This document shows, piece after piece, positions 33,439-46,057 of a stretch of DNA of 64,000 nt. The notes under the pieces are model-generated. The model ran no database searches and was not told the DNA's origin. It saw only the letters and a list, made by a program, of their open reading frames with translations. Both the position numbers and the translations under genes were made by a program. Position 1 is the first letter of the stretch, and the number at the start of each line of letters is the position of its first letter. The stretch comes from Neostapfia colusana (Eukaryota; Streptophyta; Magnoliopsida; Poales; Poaceae). The stretch covers positions 83,898,968 through 83,962,967 of the forward strand of contig JASWHV010000012.1 in assembly GCA_030760725.1 (NCBI GenBank), written 5' to 3'.

Positions 33439-36400
33439 TGTAAAGGTCCCAAAATTATGAATACAAAGAAACACTTATTTGCAAAAGTTGGTTTTATATG
33501 TATGAAAATTGGGACTTGTTAAAACTTTTCCCCACATGTGATAACACACATGAGGATTTTGCTTCACACAAGTCAAATGTTTATTTGAGAACTTGGAACC
33601 CTAGAGGGGTCTAAAACAAGGATGGGAAGTTCCCATATGTCTGAGAAAACAAAAATCAGATTTGGAACAATTTGTTCAAACAAAAATTCAAATGAGAAAA
33701 ACACAATGGAATTCAAAACTGTTGTGCTAAAAATCTCATTTGCAGCAGCCAAAATAAAAATCAGATTTCATATTTGAATTCCCTGAGTCCAAATTAGGGG
33801 GTGTGCAAAGTTTCATGATTTATGGAAATAGTTTGCAAACCCATTTTGCAAAATGGACTTTAAAAGACAAAGAATTCAAATGCATATTTGAATTTGGATG
33901 AAACTTGCCCAATTATTCAAATGCAGTTTAATTTTCAACTCCACACAGTTGAATTTCATCATTTGCAGATTGTTGAGATATTTTAGAAAGATAAGGGGGA
34001 GATGGGACCCACATGTCATAGGTACCAAAATATCTACACAAAAGAGATGGGTCTCTGTTTTGCTGCCTTCAGGGGAGCGACAGCAGCTGCTGCTCGGGAC
34101 AGCACGCCCGCAGCTGGTCGGCCGCCCCCGCAACCGACTCCAGCGCCGATACAGCCCCCCCCCCCCCCCAGCGCCCTCATCCATCCACAACGTGCTCTCC
34201 CTCTGCTCACGGACCGAGCACAGAGGCTTTTCTTCTTCCCTCGCGCCCTGAGCAACACCAGCGCCGCCGCCGTCGTTTGCTCGACAGCCGGCTCAAACAG
34301 GCGCGAACAACAGCTGGTCAATAGCCAGATAGCACCGGCGCAGCTCCCTCTCCCTCCTCAACGCGTCCCTGACCCATGATCGGCTCTCCTACCCCGAATC
34401 CACCACGGCCGTGCGGCGGCCGAACAAGGATTGATTGGGAGGCGTCCGTGGACAGCTCAGTCTGGTGAGTATCACGACCAAGTGCCGGCACCTCTGGACG
34501 CGCCAAGGCACCCTGCTGCTCCCCTCCAAAGAGCAGACCGTGCCATGCATCGCCGGGAGTGAATTTTGAAAAGTTGCTCCGGCGTACTCCATCTGACCTT
34601 CCGGCACGGTAATCCCGAATTCCTTCCCAATTCTCAATCTTTGTTCGTCAAAGTTTGCACGAAGGGCCCAAAGCGATAAGCGATCCTTTGTCCTTCACGG
34701 TTCTAGCCTAAAACTGCACATAGACCGAGTATTTCATGGGTTTCTACCGGCGACCGAACCGGGGGACCGCAGTCGCACGGTGAAAGCATGTTTGCCATCA
34801 TTCTCGAACGTTTTTGAGGCTAGGCCGAGCTCCCCCATCGTCCACTGGTGCTGTAGCACCATTTTGTCGAACTGTTGGTGCACTAGGATGGCCGGCCGAC
34901 GTCGCCGATGAAGTGTCGGGCTGCCGCAGCGTCGCTAGCTACCATAGAGGTTTTGCCGGCTTGGGGAAACCTTACCATCGTGCTCAGCAGGGCGGGTTAG
35001 GCTCTGGCGGCGAGCAAGGGCTCGAGCAGAGGCCGGGAGATCGAGTTCCGGCGATCACCGGCGAGGGCGGCGGCGCGGGCACCCGGAGCGCGGGAACTGA
35101 CCCGAGGTAGAAGAAGGGGTCGGCGGGCCCAGTCGTCAGTGAGAGAGTTTAAAACCCTGATCCTCTGTGGCTGTGGGATCCCATGTGACTGCACAGAGGA
35201 ATATGTGTGGCCCCGTGTGCCTTTGATTCTGTAACTGACACGTGCCCCATGGCCCACAGTCAGGTTTAAACTTTTCCTCGGATTTATTCAAATCCCAGAT
35301 TTTTCCCAAACTTTAGAAGAGCATAACTTTTGCTAGGAACCTCCAAATTTAGTGATTCAAATTGGGTTAGATTCAGATTGACAAACTCTATCCAATTATG
35401 CAACCCAATTTGTATGAAAGTCTTTATTTAATTCTGGAAAATTCATTAAAGCTTTTCAGCAAAAGAATTGTAGTGGGAGTTTGGTTTATCCAAAAATCCT
35501 CAAATTTTGCCAGAATATTCTCTAGGATGTTATTAGACTCCTGTAAACGTTTCAGCTCATTTGGAGTTGAATTGATCAGGGTAATTCAGATTGTAAGTTC
35601 CTGTATTCAAATGAATACAGAAACATTTTCAGAGAATTTCCGAAACTTGTAAATTCAGTTCTGGGAAATTCCTAGCTCCAAAAATCCTAGGAAAATTCAT
35701 GTAGACTCTATAGACTATAATTGAAATTGTGGTTCACTGAGTTTGACATGAACATGGATGTTACCTCAGAATTAATTCATCTTTGACTGAACACTTAAAG
35801 AATTATTCTGAATAAACCATTCCATGAAATGTGCTAAATTTTGGTCCAGAGGACTTTCTTGTGACAAGGAACTCACATGAAAATTCTCAGCTCCATTAGA
35901 GCTCTGGATCACCACTGTCATGTGTGATCTCTTAAGGTGATCAACACTTAAGTGAGAAGAAGCACTCAACACTTGATCTTAGTGTTTAAGCCCAACCCAA
36001 ACCACTAGCACCAGTGTCATTTCAAATTCTTAAACAAAGTTCCAGTTTTAAAATGGTCATTAGATCTTATAAGCAAAAGCTTTTCAATTAAATACATATG
36101 CATGATCATAACGTGTAGCATATACGTGAGGAAGGTGAGGAGGACTTGAAGTGAAGATCAAGGAGGGAGGAGAACAAGTGATCAAGCTCCAAGTGATCAT
36201 CACTAACTGATTGTAACAGTAGTCACCTGCAAAACAGGCAAGCCCCGGTTTGCATTTGAACCGTTTTATAAAGCATTTTCATTTGTAGAGATCATAGCTG
36301 TGCATCGTTGATTGCATTACGTCTAGATGATATTGAAAACCCCACTTGCATGACCAAAAACACCTAAGAGAGAAAGGGTAGAATAGTAACTCCTCGAGGG

Positions 36401-37748
36401 AATTTGGCTACGCTAATGTTAGTAGGAAAGGTCCGGTAGAAGACGAGTAGTTGGAATCTACTCGCGAGTTTAGGGCTGGTTTACTCGGAACGGGTCCGAA
36501 TTAGAAAAGATGAGGAAAGTTCACACATAAGAAATGGAGACCGGGCAGGGAGGTTTAGATGCAGCAGGTTGCAGGCCGTGCGTGCATAGCCCTGCCTGTG
36601 TTGGTTAAGGCCCGTCCGTACTTGGCCCTGTTGGACAAGTTTGAGTTGTGTACCGGGCACATACTGGCTATATGGGACCCAGGAAACCGATGTACCTTGG
36701 GAGATCCATAGTGGAACTTTTCCAACTGCCTTATGCTTTCGGCGTCAGGGTAGCAGGAGGTAACTCGCTCAAGAACATACCACAGCGGGTATGTACCTTG
36801 AGGGAGCTTGCGTACTCGGGGCAGTTGCACTGCGTCCAATGTGGAAGATCTTGGGAAAGGTGGCCGCGTACAACGTCAGTCGAGGTTGCTGCCGGCAACT
36901 CAGAGTACGGGTGTACGTGTCGTGTAGTCCGGGCGTGTACTGATTCGAATCACCGTGGCTCGCGGTCATATGAGCATACTTGCCCACTGCGTCTTGACGT
37001 AGTAACAACTGGAATTGTTTATCTTCGAACTTGATGAGGATGTGCTAAAACTTGTATTGCAACCATGATTGAATTAGAGATAGGCTCATTAAAGTTTACT
37101 TTCACTTTGTGCAAGGAGCATCGCAACAAAGCGTTTCTTGTTTGATTGTGGAGTTGCGATGCTTTTTGGCTCAAGGTCGGCACAATGAGGCTTAAAATAT
37201 GAAAGTTAAGGATCAACTTTAGGCGAGTCCCTTATGCAAATCTAGCCGACCCATTTGAAGCCATCGTGCATGTAGAGTTTCTTGTTTAGGAGAGACGGGT
37301 CAGACTTGCTGAGCCTATGTGCTCACGCTTGCTATATAAGTGGTTTTGCAGGTTAACAACGATGCTGAAAAGAAAGTTGTCCGGTGAGACTCGGGAACTC
37401 CCGAGTCAGGTAACACATGGAGAACCCAGCCGCTGCTGCTTGTCTTCGTGTTGCTAGCGAGAGGAGTCCGCGGGCTGGACTTCATCTCGGGTGCTCTTAG
37501 TTATTCGACGTGAGTTGATAAAGACTTCCGCTGTAGTTACTTGATGTGAAGTATTTACAAAGAAAAACTTGTAAGCTTCCGCTATTGTTTTATGTAATAC
37601 ATTGTTCCTCATATGTGTGTTGTGGGTGCCGCATAACACGGCACCACCCAATGTGATTCCCGGGCGAGTGGCCTGTCTCGGTTGAGCGGGTCGCGTCAGC
37701 GTGGTATCAGAGCTGAGCCCTGACTCAGTCGGTACAGCGCCCGTCTCA
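33439..37748 (+). repeat. Element D 3' LTR
   Basis: 4310 bp, same termini as the 5' LTR and only scattered substitutions by eye. It also carries the 50-bp extension with the PBS copy (TGGTATCAGAGC at 37702-37713), and GCAAC follows at 37749. Confidence 0.94.
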
Positions 37749-37753
37749 GCAAC
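37749..37753. repeat. Target-site duplication of element D, right copy (GCAAC)
   Basis: Identical to 23021-23025 and directly after the LTR end CA at 37748. It fixes the LTR boundary beyond the captured primer site. Confidence 0.95.
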
Positions 37754-38150
37754 TCGGGTCCGTTGCCTCCAGGTACCTCTCTTCCCACACATGCTGAGCT
37801 CGTCCCTCCACCGGAACGAGCGCGTATGGAGTGCCCTCCATGGCTTGCACGTGTAGTTGGCAGAAACGTGACATGGTGTCACGGGCTGCCACTTGCCACA
37901 TCCCTTCCGGTTGTCTTCCTCTCACCGTAATGGTGAACGGCACCCAACCGGGTGGCGTAGGTCCTGTAGGGACTTCGACATGGATTGTCCACGTCTTGTT
38001 CCCCTCTTCGCCTTCTTCCTTGGCGAAGTACTGCAGCATCTGGTTGTACCCGAAATATTGGAGCATTTGCCACAATGCTTCCGGGTAGCCGCGACGGTAA
38101 GAACAGTGGGACACCACCCATCCGTTCTCCAACTGTTTATCTACCGTCAA
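37754..38150 (-). pseudogene. Element B ORF0, N-terminal part
   Basis: Residues about 1-132 of the 314-codon frame, rich in Trp, Tyr and Gly (GWVVSHCSYRRGYPEALWQ, GNKTWTIHVEVPTGPTPPGW) and probably a globular domain; I do not recognise a family. The frame is open back to a TTG at 38148-38150. The first in-frame ATG is about 28 codons further in, and an in-frame stop lies upstream at 38175-38177 with no ATG between. TATTTTTACAG, a good 3' splice-site match, ends exactly at 38151. This suggests an upstream exon supplies the start; alternatively translation begins at the internal ATG. Confidence 0.7.
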
Positions 38151-39633
38151 CTGTAAAAATATATTTGAGAAATGTCAAATATTTATTTATACAGTAAACC
38201 AATGAGTTATAACATAAGACATGTCATTGAACCCATAAAACCTGGAAACATAATTCAAATTTTTAAGCAAATTTGACTGCTGATCTGCTGTTCAACATTA
38301 CAGCCCTGACCAGTTTTCATATCAACCTGATTTAGGCCATGCTAAAAGCAAAACCAGTTCTGGGGCTTAACATCAAAGTTAAAGCTAACTTCAATAGATT
38401 TCCAGAAAGTATTTGCTTGGCCTAAGATCAGTCCTGGTTCAAAAGTTATGAGATGTCAAAATTAACAGAATTTCTGGAGAAAATTGGACAGCACCTCCCT
38501 GCTTTAGGTACTGACTCGATCCAAGAATCCCAGTTAATTCCGTTTCTAATCTGACAAAACTTTCTGTTAAAAAGTTGTAACCCATATCATAAGATTTACA
38601 TAACTACCTCATTTTCTATTTTTGGATTTTTAAGCAGGAAGTTATGCTTAATTTACAGAGGGTTTACAGAGAGTCTTTGCTCTGTCCTGTTTTCTGGACA
38701 GTTTCAACTCTACTGCATTTTTTGATTGGTTAAGGGATGAAACACCTCTGGACCTTAACAGAAAAGTTGTAAAGCTTTTCCAAAGATTTCCAGAAATGTA
38801 TCATATGACCCCAACCTCGAAACAACTCAACTTCTAACCTCTGATTAACTTCAGCCTTGATTCAGCTGAAAACAGAGTGCTCTGTCCTTAACAACCTATA
38901 AGTTGAAAACTTGTTAACTTTGAATATCCTGTTCAAGGGAAGGAGTTACATCAAGTTTTACTACTTTAGATCAAACCTTCAAGTTTTAAATGAAGTTGTT
39001 CATTTAGTTGGGTGTGACGTCGATGCGTCACCAGATTATGTCGGTATTACGTCCTCACAAAGGAAAAATCTATACCGGACTTAGCCGGCTTTGTTATTTC
39101 AGTGGCACTACAAGTCGCTCGCACACGGATGCTACACGTCTACCGTTTCGTGGTCAGGCTACCTGCAGAAACTCAAGCAATCGTCAGACTCGGCTGCACA
39201 CCGAGCCCGGAATCCATACAGTTAGTACAACCGGCCGTCATCACTCGCCCGGATGTTCTCAAGCCAAACACGCCTTAAGTTACGTGTTCACGTTTGAGAC
39301 CACGTGACGGGGTCTCCCAAGTTGCACCACGCACGCCAGGGACAGACGTTGCTCGAATACCCCAAACGACATGAAGAGTCGTAGAGGATATCAAAGCGGG
39401 TCGGTTTACCTGCCACCCGTGGGGCTCCACCCTTCAGCTTGTGCGCACTGGTGGACAGCGCTTACGTGCACCCCCCAAGACATACACGCTCCGAGATGCA
39501 CGATTTTCTGACATAATCAAATAAGTTAATATGCCACTTTCTATATGCTAATAACATCCTTATACGGGCTACTAAATCGTTCCTCACTGGATTTTTGAAA
39601 AAGATGACCTTTGTAGTGCGTTAAACCTCAAGC
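38151..39633 (-). other. Element B leader
   Basis: About 1.5 kb between PBS and ORF0, AT-rich, no long credible ORF on the minus strand. The region 39514-39360 matches D's leader, including an ATG at 39512-39514 and a GTAAGC donor-like site whose GT is at 39465-39464. A second ATG at 39481-39483 lies in a frame that reaches the donor in phase 0. The plus-strand ORF at 39008-39307 is antisense and not supported. Confidence 0.65.
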
Positions 39634-39647
39634 GAGCTCTGATACCA
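39634..39647 (-). other. Element B primer binding site (tRNA-iMet type)
   Basis: TGGTATCAGAGCTC on the minus strand, three bases (GCG) after the 5' LTR end at 39651. Its position relative to GTCA-GCG equals that of the captured site inside D's LTR. Confidence 0.92.
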
Positions 39648-41337
39648 CGCTGACATGACCCCACGGTCTTGTCTAGCCAGGATCACGCTGAGGGGTGCTG
39701 CGTTGCACAGCACCGGATAACACACATCAAAGGTACAAAGCGGAAGCAAAGTTTTATTACATAAACTGGTTTATGAACATGTTTACATCAAAATAAGTCC
39801 AGTCTACACTCACGGGCGTAGACTACGCATCAAGTCCACGTTCAGCCCTTGAACGTGTCCTTGCTAGCACACACGCACACTAACTCTGCGGCATGCACGA
39901 CTCCCACTCAACGGGGTTCCCCTCCTGGGGTTCCGTCTCCTCCTCAGGAGTCCCTTCCTCATAGAACCCTGCAAAAGCTTCAAACACAAGCAGTGAGCAC
40001 GAAGGCTCAGCAAGTCTGACACGTCTCACCTAAACATGGAACTTCTACATGAGGGGTGATGAGGACATGAGGTAAAATCATTTGCAAAGGACTCGCCTGA
40101 TTAGTAGAACCTTACTTTCAAGTTTTAGCAGCAGGTTGTGGAGAACCTTACGCTAAGGCACATGAGAGAGCCGCAATCAAACAAGAAACACATTTCTCTC
40201 ATGTACTTTGCCCAAAGTTGAAAAGAACTTTAGTTAGCTCTAGACTATAGCAAATCATTAGCAATCAAGTCCATCTTTCAATCAGCAACATTTTAACATG
40301 CAACTAGCCTGTTCTTTCTACGTCACGGTACAGTGAACAAGTGGTACTCACTGACCGCGAGGGACGGCGATTATAATCGATTTACACCTGCAGGGTTACC
40401 CGAACAACCCGTCACGTACGCCCGTACTCGATGTTGCCTACAACAACCATCACGGACGCCGTACGCAACCACCTTTCACCCGTCAGCCAAATATTGAACC
40501 GGTCCCATCGTCCCGAGTAAGAGGTCTCTGCACGTGCATCTCCGTGCTCCAACCGATTTACACCTCAAGCTCTCAACCTACCCTCTGAACGACGGGCAAT
40601 GCCTCAATACCCAGCTACTCGAGTTACATCAGTTTCCTGGTTCCCATATAGCCGGTAGGTCTTTGGTACTGTTCTAGCTTGTTCAACAGGCCCGCACACG
40701 GCTCGGTCCTCAATCAACACAAGCGGAGCTACAGCACACAGGCCCCAAAGTCCTGCTGCCCTTACCCTCCGCTTGGTCTCATTTTCTTGCCATGTGTTTT
40801 ATGTGCTATCACTACCCGAGTCGAGTGCCTCTAGCCTATGCTCGCGAGTAGTTCCAACTACTCGACTTGTACCGAATCCTACTCTATGTTAGCATTGCAG
40901 TAGCTAACAGGGTTTGCCATCCTAGACCCAACCCATGGTTTTCTTGGCTATGCAGTTGAGTTTTGAAACAAGACTCTAATGCAAAGAAGAAAGTAATCAA
41001 GTATGTGTTCAAAACAATAACAACTTGTAAAAAGGTTAATGCAAACCGAAGCTTGACTTGCTGCTCTTGATCGTAGGCTAGCTGCTCCTCCGGAGTAACG
41101 AAGTCTAGGACTTCGGGTTCCTCGTCGACCTTAGCGACTACGTGATAGAGGAAATACATGGATCAATTTAAATGCATTTGTATTTACTTTTAATCTTGTG
41201 AAGTTTATAACTCTTACTAGACAAGCCCAATGACTGTGAAACTTTTACTGTGGCTGGGTTACAACCTAAGTCAAGTTTTAGTTGCAGCAAAGCTCATTTG
41301 AGCCCTCCACAATTAATTATGTACTTGACCTTAATCG

Positions 41338-41730
41338 TGTTGGGTGTTTTCGTCACAGAACTCTCACTGATTTGTGATGCAAATCGTGTTGGAAGTCTAG
41401 AGATGTGGTGTAGATCCAAAAACAAGTGGAGAACCGAATGAAAAGCGCTTTCTCCTCTTTTTATTAGCCGGAAGCCACAGGTTTTCAACAACCTCAGCCT
41501 GGGTTTTACACCATACAAATTTGAAAACATGCAACACATGCATGTGCCATGCACGTATGGCCCAAACCCCCTGGTTGTTTGAAACATAACAAAAACACCC
41601 TCACACACACACTAGGACTCGGTGCAACACATGTGACTCAGGACACACCCCTGGTTCTTGTCATGTGTGCTTTATTTTCCTTGAAACACAAGGAAATTAA
41701 CACTGATTAAACCTCCAGAAGTACTCAACA
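41338..41730 (-). repeat. Copia 3' LTR
   Basis: 393 bp; on the minus strand TGTTGAGTAC ... CACCCAACA. It lacks about 40 bp present in the partner (46166-46206), otherwise highly similar. Confidence 0.94.
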
Positions 41731-41746
41731 ATCTCCCCCTACTTCT
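41731..41746 (-). other. Copia polypurine tract
   Basis: Minus-strand AGAAGTAGGGGGAGAT directly before the 3' LTR start. Confidence 0.88.
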
Positions 41747-43105
41747 GAGGTTTGATCTCCTGAACTCCAATCTTCTCACGAAGTTCCTGAAATTGTGTAC
41801 GTCCCAGTGGCTTTGTGAGGATATCAGCAAGCTCATATTTTGTGCCAACATGCTCCAAGATGACTTCTCCTCTATCGACACATTCTCTGACAAAGTGAAA
41901 CTTGATGTCAATGTGTTTACTTCTATCATGCAAAACTGGATTCTTTGCCAAAGCAATTGCTGCTGTGTTATCCATCTTAATCACTGGTGGAGGTACTTGA
42001 AAACTTGTTACTTCTTCTAACACATGCCTGAGCCAAACAGCCTGACTTGCTGCTGCTGCTCCAGCCACATACTCAGCTTCACATGTGGACTTTGCCACAG
42101 CCTTTTGCTTATGAGACATCCAGCTGATAGGATTTTCACCCAGGAAGAATATAACTCCTGTTGTGCTTCTCCTGTCATCCACATCTCCCCCAAAATCACT
42201 ATCACTATAGCCTCTTAACTCAAGACTCCCTTCACCTCGGTTGTAAGACAAGCCATACCTCATTGTAGATGCCACATACCGAAGTAAATGTTTCAAAGCC
42301 ACCATGTGTTCTTCTTGAGGTTCTGACATGAACCTACTTAAGTACCCCACACCAAAACTGAGATCAGGCCGAGTATGTAAAATATACCTGAGTCCACCAA
42401 TTATGCTGCGATAAGTGGTTGGATCAGTGAGTGGAGCTGTACTTCTCTTGGTAAGCTTCAACCGGGATTCCATGGGAGTGGCACACCCATTACAATTTAT
42501 CATCCCACTTCTTTCAAGCAATTTTGCAGCATAGGCTCCTTGACACAAGTCAATACCATGTCTTCCTTGCTTTACTTCAATACCAAGATAGTAAGACAAG
42601 CTTCCTAAGTCACTCATGCAAAACATTTCCTTCATTTTCTCCTTGAACCGACTAATTTCCTCCATGTTTTCTCCCACAATCAGTAAGTCATCAACATACA
42701 CACCCACAATGAGCCTTGCCTCACCTCCAAACTTAGTGTACAAGCCATGTTCTGATTTGCACCGTATGAAACCGAGTTGCTTGAGACTTTCATCAAGTTT
42801 GCAGTTCCATGCTCGAGGAGCTTGTCTCAAGCCATACAATGCCTTGTGAAGTCTTAAAACCCACTTTTCCTTGCCTTCAGCTATGAAACCTGGATGTTGA
42901 GTGACATAGATCTCCTCTTCTAGACTCCCATTCAAGAAGGCTGACTTCACATCCATGTGATGAACATGCCACCCAAAATGAGCTGCAACAGCTAACACAA
43001 TCCTCACAGACTCCATCCTGGCAACTGGTGCAAAAACTTCTTCAAAATCAACTCCTTGCTTCTGCACATACCCCTTTGCAACTAGCCTTGCTTTGTGACG
43101 TATGA
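41739..43105 (-). pseudogene. Copia pol, C-terminal part: RT and RNase H
   Basis: Open frame of about 442 codons from within RT. Visible are the RT motifs (FEEVFAPVARMESVR, ALYGLRQAPRAW, VYVDDLLIVGE near residue 126) and the copia RNase H (GYSDSDFGGDVDDRRSTTG, KSTCEAEYVAGAAAASQ, LADILTKPLGRTQF), ending at 41739. It is out of frame with the upstream gag-integrase part because of a one-base shortfall near 43105-43112, inside RT. No other defect seen. Confidence 0.93.
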
Positions 43106-46000
43106 CATCCCATGTTCATCTTTCTTCAACTTGAAAACCCATTTCAAGCCAATGGCACGATAACCCTCCGGAAGTTGTACCAATGACCATGTTTTGTTCT
43201 CTTCAATGGATGTGAGCTCCTCAATCATGGCAATGCGCCACTCCTTGACCCTCAAGGCCTCATCTGCTGTGCATGGCTCTTCACCTATGACAGCAAGAAG
43301 TTCATCTACTCCTCCCTCTTCTGGTTCATAATTTGGCACCTCCTCAAGAATATTTCTCATGGAACGATAACAAAGTGGTGCTTCTTTTAGCTCACTATCC
43401 ATTTCTGGTGACATAGAAGGAGGTGACACAAACTCCACATCCTTGGATGCTTGTTGCTTTAGTTGTGTCATAGAAGACACTCCCTCAGCTGGGGTTTTGT
43501 CACCTTGACCTGTGTCACAAGAGGAAGAACTCACTCCACCAGGGTTCTCATCACGAAAGATGTATTCTACCCAAAAGATTTCTTCATCATTCACCATTTC
43601 ACTTGATTCAGCTGCATCCCACTTCCATGGGCGGTTTTCTTCAAACACAGCATCACGTGACACATGAACACTCTTCGTGTTTGGATTGTAAAACCTCCAT
43701 GCCTTGCTTCCTTGCTCATATCCAATGAAAACCATTGGTGTACTTCGATCTTCCAGTTTGCTAAGGCGTTTGCTTCCCTGTTTCACGTGTGCCACACAAC
43801 CGAAAGTGCGCAAATGATGTACACTAGGTTTCTTGTCATGCCATACCTCATATGGAGTCATTTTCTCAACACTCCGAGTAGGAGAACGGTTCAAAACATA
43901 CACTGCAGTGGTTACTGCCTCCCCCCAGAACCAACCGGGCATATTCATTGCCTTCAACATGCTTCTTGCCATTCCCATAACAGTTTGGTTTCTTCTCTCA
44001 ACCACACCATTCTGCTCAGGAGAATATGGAGCTGTCAAGTGACGTTGAACACCCTCCTTGGTGCAATACTCAACAAAAGCCCGAGCTGTGAACTCTCCAC
44101 CACGATCTGTGCGAAAAGTTCCAATCTTCCTCCCTGCCTCAGCTTCAACACTTGATTGAAAACCCATGAAAGTACTCATAGCTTGATCCTTTGTGCTAAT
44201 CAAAAACACCCACATGTATCTACTGAGATCATCCACAAGAAGAAAGAAAAACCTGCTGCCTCTTGGAGTTGCTGGCTTCACTGATCCACAGAGGTCTCCA
44301 TGCACAAGTTCAAGTTTCTTCTCAGCTCGATATTTTGCCAAGCATGGGAATGGTTGACGTCTTTGTTTCCCAGCCAAACAGCTATCACACTTCTCCTCAG
44401 TTTGAGTGATGGTTGGCAATCCATACACAAGTTGCTCTTCGGCAAGTCTTCTGAGACTCCGAAAGTTTAAGTGCCCCATCCTTGCATGCCACATCCATGT
44501 TGCATTGCACCCTTGTGCCATGAGACACCTTGGTTGCACTACCTTAAGATCAATAGTGTACAACCGGTTCACTCCCCGTTTCACCATTGCCACAGGGGTT
44601 CCATCTTTATCCCAAATCTTGACATAACCATTCACCATCAAGATTCGGTGTCCCTCCTCCTCAAGCTGTCCAATGCTGATAATGTTTGCCTTGAGCTGAG
44701 GAATAAGGTAGACCCCAGCCAACTCCTTTCGTCCACCTCTCTTACCTTGGAACACCACAGTTCCTTGGCCATCAATCTCTGTCAATGAGCCATCTCCCAA
44801 ACGTACAGTACCATGCACCGTGTTATCAAGTTTTGTGATCACATCCCGTTTCCCAGTCATGTGATTTGTTGCACCGGAGTCCAGGATCCACCGGGTACTG
44901 CCTCCTCCCTCCAAGTCTCCAACTTGAACGTGTAACATATCATTGTTGAGGCATACCTCTTCCTGGGACATGTCTTGATCAGCCTTGGTGTTGGCACACG
45001 CCACCAAGAGGCTAGATTCAAACTCATGATCAACTTGAGCTGTGTTTACCTCTTCATCCTTCTTTTTCTTCCTGCACTCTCTAGCCCAATGACCTTTCTT
45101 ACCACAGTAGCGACACTCATCTTTGGCCACTCCACGGCCTGAGTTTCCACCACCACGGTTACCTCGACCACGGCCACGTCCTCGACCATGATCTTTCCTT
45201 GGTGCAAATGAGTCTTTGTGTCGTTCCTGTCCAGTTCCCCCGGACATCTTGAGACGTGTCGACAACCTTGCAAGCAACTCTTCTTCACTCAGATGCAACT
45301 TCTCATGTGTGTTGCCCTCCCAAGTGCTTGCACCAAGCCTTTCTTCTGCAGCCTTGAGTCTACCAATCAACTCATCAATGGACATATCACTTAAGTCAAG
45401 CAATGTCTCGATGGAGGCTGCAATCTGCTCAAACTTTTGTGGTACAGCCTGAAGGAACTTCCGGACAATCTCCTCCTCCGAACATTCACTCCCAAGTGCC
45501 GCAAGTTGAGATGTGATCCGGCTCATACGCACACCAAACTCATGAACCGTTTCACCATCGTGGAATTTGAGTGCATCAAACTCCCGACCCAATGTGCTTG
45601 CCCTGGCCTTGCGCACACGTTCGGCTCCAACGTTGCGCAACTTGATCGCATCCCATGCAATCTTGGCTGACTCCTTCCCGGCAATGATCCCTATCATTTC
45701 TGGTGGCACAGCCTTGGTGAGAGCCTCCAAAGCCATCCGATCTTCAATGTAATCATCGGTGCCAAGACTCACAGCAGTCCACAAGCCTCTTGCTTGCAAC
45801 ATCACCCGCATAAGTGCCGACCAATCATGATAGTTTGTCTTTGTGAGCATCGGATACGTACCACCACTGCTGACTTCCTTCGTGATGCGATGAATCACCA
45901 ATGCCCCTGATCCTCCTCCTGCCCTGCTGGTGCCTCCCGGCGGTGTGACGTCCCTCCGTGAACGTCGGGCTGGCAATGAAGATCTCTTCCGCGACATCAA
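43082..46000 (-). pseudogene. Copia gag-protease-integrase and start of RT
   Basis: 972 codons from the ATG near 46000. Approximate residues: gag 40-250 (TKTNYHDWSALMRVMLQARGLW, KFLQAVPQKF), CCHC knuckle CRYCGKKGHWAREC from about 297, protease WILDSGATNHMTG near 371, pre-integrase zinc region HARMGHLNFRSL with CDSCLAGKQRR near 510-545, integrase core Asp near 570 (HGDLCGSV), Asp near 633 (FRTDRGGEF) and Glu near 663 (YSPEQNGVVERRN), then the RT N-terminus (GLKWVFKLKKDEHG). The frame ends at 43082 shortly after the one-base loss near 43105-43112. Without that shift the polyprotein would be continuous with 41739-43067. Confidence 0.93.
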
Positions 46001-46043
46001 CGCCCACTCAATGGCCGTGTCACGGTTCCAGGCAACGTAATCG

Positions 46044-46055
46044 GCTCTGATGCCA
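46044..46055 (-). other. Copia primer binding site (tRNA-iMet type)
   Basis: TGGCATCAGAGC on the minus strand just inside the 5' LTR; one change from TGGTATCAGAGC. Confidence 0.8.
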
Positions 46056-46057
46056 AT

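Larger units (their letters stand above)
23026..37748 (+). mobile_element. Element D: complete Ty3/gypsy chromovirus, apparently intact
   Basis: 14,723 bp with near-identical LTRs (23026-27334 and 33439-37748), a PBS, one uninterrupted gag-pol frame of 1497 codons, a PPT and the exact duplication GCAAC. It is inserted in B's ORF0 in the opposite orientation. Its polyprotein is very close to B's pol and to G's, but it has no ORF0, and its LTRs are related to B's only in parts. The intact frame and matching LTRs suggest recent insertion; whether it still moves cannot be told from sequence. Confidence 0.95.

Noticed and set aside
39008..39307. 99-codon plus-strand ORF in B's leader
   Set aside because: Antisense to the element, no recognisable features, and it overlaps conserved leader sequence that explains the similarity to D.
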